Origin: Streptomyces sp. WM6386
Lineage (GTDB): Bacteria > Actinomycetota > Actinomycetes > Streptomycetales > Streptomycetaceae
Assembly (NCBI RefSeq): GCF_000972385.1
Contig: NZ_JXTE01000002.1
Location: forward strand, 62,001 to 126,000
Length of the DNA stretch: 64,000 nucleotides
Direction: 5' to 3'
A program made the position numbers and the translations under genes. The notes under the pieces were generated by a model. That model was not told the origin of the DNA, did no database searches, and was given only the letters and a program-made list of their open reading frames with translations. Positions 62,238 to 64,000 of this stretch are shown here, piece after piece. Position 1 is the first letter of the stretch. Each line of letters begins with the position of its first letter.

Positions 62238-62360
62238 GTGTCACATCAATGACACAGAGTCCCCCTGGGTTGCAGGAGTGTCAGTGGGGCCCGGTAACTT
62301 ACGTGCGTCTTACTCGCTCCTTATGCGTGCCACACGCCCATGTTCTAGGGGGACCCCCAA

Positions 62361-62843
62361 GTGACTACTCCGCCGCCCCAGGGCCAGAACCCGTACGCCC
62401 AGGGCCAGCAGCTCCCGGCCCCGTACCCGCCCCAGGGCGGTAACCCCTTCGCCCAGGGCCAGCCGGGCGTCCCCCCGCAGGGCGGCGCGCCGTATGCGCC
62501 GGTTCCGCCGACCCCTCCGGCCCGGCGCTTCAACAAGAAGCTGCTGCGCATCGCGGGCTTCATCGTCGTCGCGATCCTCATAGCCGGCGGCAAGTGGTTC
62601 TTCGGGCAGACCGATGCGGAGACCACGTCGGTGGGCAGCTGCATGCACAACGAAGGCACTCAGGTCAGCCCGGACCTCAAGACGGTCGACTGCGGCTCCA
62701 GCGACGCCCAGTACAAGGTCGTCGAGAAGTTCGAGGACACCAGCGACAGCGACAAGTGCGAGGCCGTCAAGGAGGCCGAGATCTCCTACTACCAGACGGG
62801 CGATGGTCACGACGTGGTTCTCTGCCTGAAGGAAGTCAAGTAG
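62361..62843 (+). CDS. LppU/SCO3897 family membrane-anchored protein
   Basis: 160 residues. Residues 1-55 are Pro/Gln/Gly-rich cytoplasmic sequence (NPYAQGQQ, NPFAQGQ repeats), then one membrane helix (IAGFIVVAILIAGGKWFFG), then an extracytoplasmic domain of about 75 residues with four cysteines (SCMH, DCGS, KCEA, LCLK) that probably form two disulfides. The fold matches the LppU/SCO3897 family as I know it. Function unknown. GGGGG about 9 bases before the GTG start. Confidence 0.85.
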   Translation: MTTPPPQGQNPYAQGQQLPAPYPPQGGNPFAQGQPGVPPQGGAPYAPVPPTPPARRFNKKLLRIAGFIVVAILIAGGKWFFGQTDAETTSVGSCMHNEGTQVSPDLKTVDCGSSDAQYKVVEKFEDTSDSDKCEAVKEAEISYYQTGDGHDVVLCLKEVK

Positions 62844-62855
62844 GACCTGCGGCTA

Positions 62856-62897
62856 CGCCGAGGGGCGCTGTTTCACGTGAAACAGCGCCCCTCGGCG
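62856..62897. terminator. 42-bp perfect palindrome with parS core
   Basis: CGCCGAGGGGCGCT and AGCGCCCCTCGGCG flank the parS core at 62870-62883. It lies 13 bases after the LppU-family stop, exactly where that gene needs a terminator. Confidence 0.78.
62870..62883. promoter_or_regulatory. parS site
   Basis: Perfect GTTTCACGTGAAAC at the centre of a 42-bp palindrome. Confidence 0.92.
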
Positions 62898-62903
62898 CAT
62901 CCC

Positions 62904-62933
62904 GGGGGCATGTTTCACGTGAAACATGCCCCC
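62904..62933. terminator. 30-bp perfect palindrome with parS core
   Basis: GGGGGCAT and ATGCCCCC flank the parS core at 62912-62925, followed by TTT on the + strand. It lies ten bases before the tRNA nucleotidyltransferase stop, so with its neighbour it forms a two-hairpin terminator between convergent genes. Confidence 0.75.
62912..62925. promoter_or_regulatory. parS site
   Basis: Perfect GTTTCACGTGAAAC, 42 bp centre to centre from the preceding site. Confidence 0.92.
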
Positions 62934-62943
62934 TTTCGCTGTC

Positions 62944-64000
62944 TCAGCTCTGCTCGTCCCACCACTCCTTGAGCGCCTTGGCCGCAGCGTCTTCACCCAT
63001 CGGCCCGTTCTCCAGGCGCAGTTCCAGCATGTGCTTGTAGGCGCGACCCACGGCCGGGCCGGGCCCCACGCCGAGGATCTCCATGATCTGGTTGCCGTCC
63101 AGGTCCGGGCGGATTGCGTCGAGCTCCTCCTGCTCCTGGAGCTGGGAGATGCGCTCCTCCAGGCCGTCGTACGCACGGGACAACGCGGCTGCCTTGCGCT
63201 TGTTGCGCGTGGTGCAGTCGGACCGGGTCAGCTTGTGGAGGCGGTCGAGGAGGGGGCCGGCGTCACGGACGTAGCGGCGGACCGCGGAGTCCGTCCACTC
63301 GCCCATGCCGTAACCGTGGAAACGCAGGTGGAGTTCGACCAGCCGCGAGACGTCCTTCACCAACTCGTTGGAGTACTTCAACGCCGTCATCCGCTTCTTG
63401 GTCATCTTCGCGCCGACCACCTCGTGGTGATGGAACGAAACCCGGCCGTCCTCCTCGAAACGGCGCGTACGCGGCTTGCCGATGTCATGCAGCAGGGCGG
63501 ACAGACGCAGGACCAGGTCGGGTCCGTTCTCCTCGAGCGCGATCGCCTGCTCAAGGACGATCAGCGAGTGCTCGTAGACGTCCTTGTGCCGGTGGTGCTC
63601 GTCGCTCTCCAGACGCAGGGCCGGCAGCTCGGGCAGGACGTGGTCAGCGAGCCCGGTGTCGACCAGCAGGGTCAGTCCCTTGCGCGGGTGCGCGGAGAGG
63701 ATCAGCTTGTTCAGCTCGTCCCGTACCCGCTCGGCCGAGACGATCTCGATGCGCTCCGACATCTCCTTCATCGCGGTGACGACATCGGCAGCCACCTCGA
63801 AGTCGAGCTGGGCGGCGAAGCGCGCGGCCCGCATCATCCGCAGCGGGTCGTCCGAGAAGGACGCCTCGGGAGTGCCGGGCGTGCGCAGCACACGCGCCGC
63901 GAGGTCGTCGAGCCCGCCGTGCGGATCGATGAACTCCTTCTCCGGCAGCGCGACAGCCATCGCGTTCACGGTGAAGTCACGCCGGACGAGGTCCTCCTCG
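62944..64000 (-). CDS. cca: CCA tRNA nucleotidyltransferase, 5' end cut by window edge
   Basis: About 352 C-terminal residues are visible; the start is beyond the right edge. The reading begins in EEDLVRRDFTVNAMAVALP, the conserved motif after the catalytic acidic residues of class II nucleotidyltransferases, continues with DPLRMMRAARFAAQL, and includes an HD domain (LLHDIGKPRTRRF). It adds or repairs the CCA 3' end of tRNA. The gene is known near oriC in Streptomyces (SCO3896 from recall), which supports the location of this window. Confidence 0.93.
   Translation of the reverse strand, partial: EEDLVRRDFTVNAMAVALPEKEFIDPHGGLDDLAARVLRTPGTPEASFSDDPLRMMRAARFAAQLDFEVAADVVTAMKEMSERIEIVSAERVRDELNKLILSAHPRKGLTLLVDTGLADHVLPELPALRLESDEHHRHKDVYEHSLIVLEQAIALEENGPDLVLRLSALLHDIGKPRTRRFEEDGRVSFHHHEVVGAKMTKKRMTALKYSNELVKDVSRLVELHLRFHGYGMGEWTDSAVRRYVRDAGPLLDRLHKLTRSDCTTRNKRKAAALSRAYDGLEERISQLQEQEELDAIRPDLDGNQIMEILGVGPGPAVGRAYKHMLELRLENGPMGEDAAAKALKEWWDEQS

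Overview
The window is a 64 kb piece of a Streptomyces (or very close actinobacterial) chromosome. The evidence is high G+C with GC-rich third codon positions, many GTG starts, ssgA/ssgR (sporulation genes confined to morphologically complex actinomycetes), a Rex operator before cydAB, TTA-containing regulators, and ten perfect copies of the ParB site GTTTCACGTGAAAC plus two one-mismatch copies. From memory, gene order on the right half follows S. coelicolor SCO3896-SCO3928 closely. Dense parS together with dnaB, rpsF-ssb-rpsR-rplI and the tRNA nucleotidyltransferase place the window in the origin-proximal core, with oriC probably a short way beyond the right edge. No rRNA, tRNA or CRISPR array was seen.

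Layout, left to right. 1-2.4 kb: leftward ABC exporter operon. 2.6-6.2 kb: M24 peptidase, a hydrolase-dehydrogenase fusion and a MerR regulator. 6.2-10.4 kb: kptA behind a cluster of DnaA boxes, small enzymes, an M23 peptidase. 10.5-18.4 kb: GAF histidine kinase, then cydCD, cydB and cydA, with a Rex operator upstream of cydA. 18.6-23.6 kb: hisC-type aminotransferase, LacI regulator, metallophosphoesterase, membrane protein. 23.7-26.5 kb: the accessory patch, with a displaced thiC 3' tail, an IS630-type element, a membrane pentapeptide-repeat protein and a thiC whose own last codons look foreign. 26.4-28.4 kb: thiC behind a TPP riboswitch that carries a near-parS palindrome in its variable arm.

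28.5-44 kb is mostly core: YibE/F membrane protein, ssgA and ssgR, DUF5326, cupin, holin-like protein, ptpA plus cystathionine gamma-lyase, a TTA-containing LysR regulator, Nudix, a flavohaemoglobin-like reductase, HAD and GNAT proteins, a divergent MFS/MarR pair and a serine hydrolase. 44-49.2 kb is the replication/ribosomal block (dnaB, MATE pump, rplI, rpsR, ssb, rpsF). 49.4-58.7 kb is largely envelope biology (femX, alanine-racemase-like protein, GT87, class A PBP), followed by PadR and inositol-phosphate synthase. At 59-61 kb an unusually long TnpB-like RNA-guided nuclease gene interrupts otherwise syntenic core, followed by an MFS gene, a LppU/SCO3897-family protein and the truncated CCA-adding enzyme gene.

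The parts most worth following up are the parS sites built into long hairpins and into a riboswitch, the replaced 3' end of thiC with cargo, the 666-residue TnpB-like protein with intact catalytic residues, and DnaA-box clusters upstream of kptA and dnaB. All motif and family assignments were read by eye; no database search was run.
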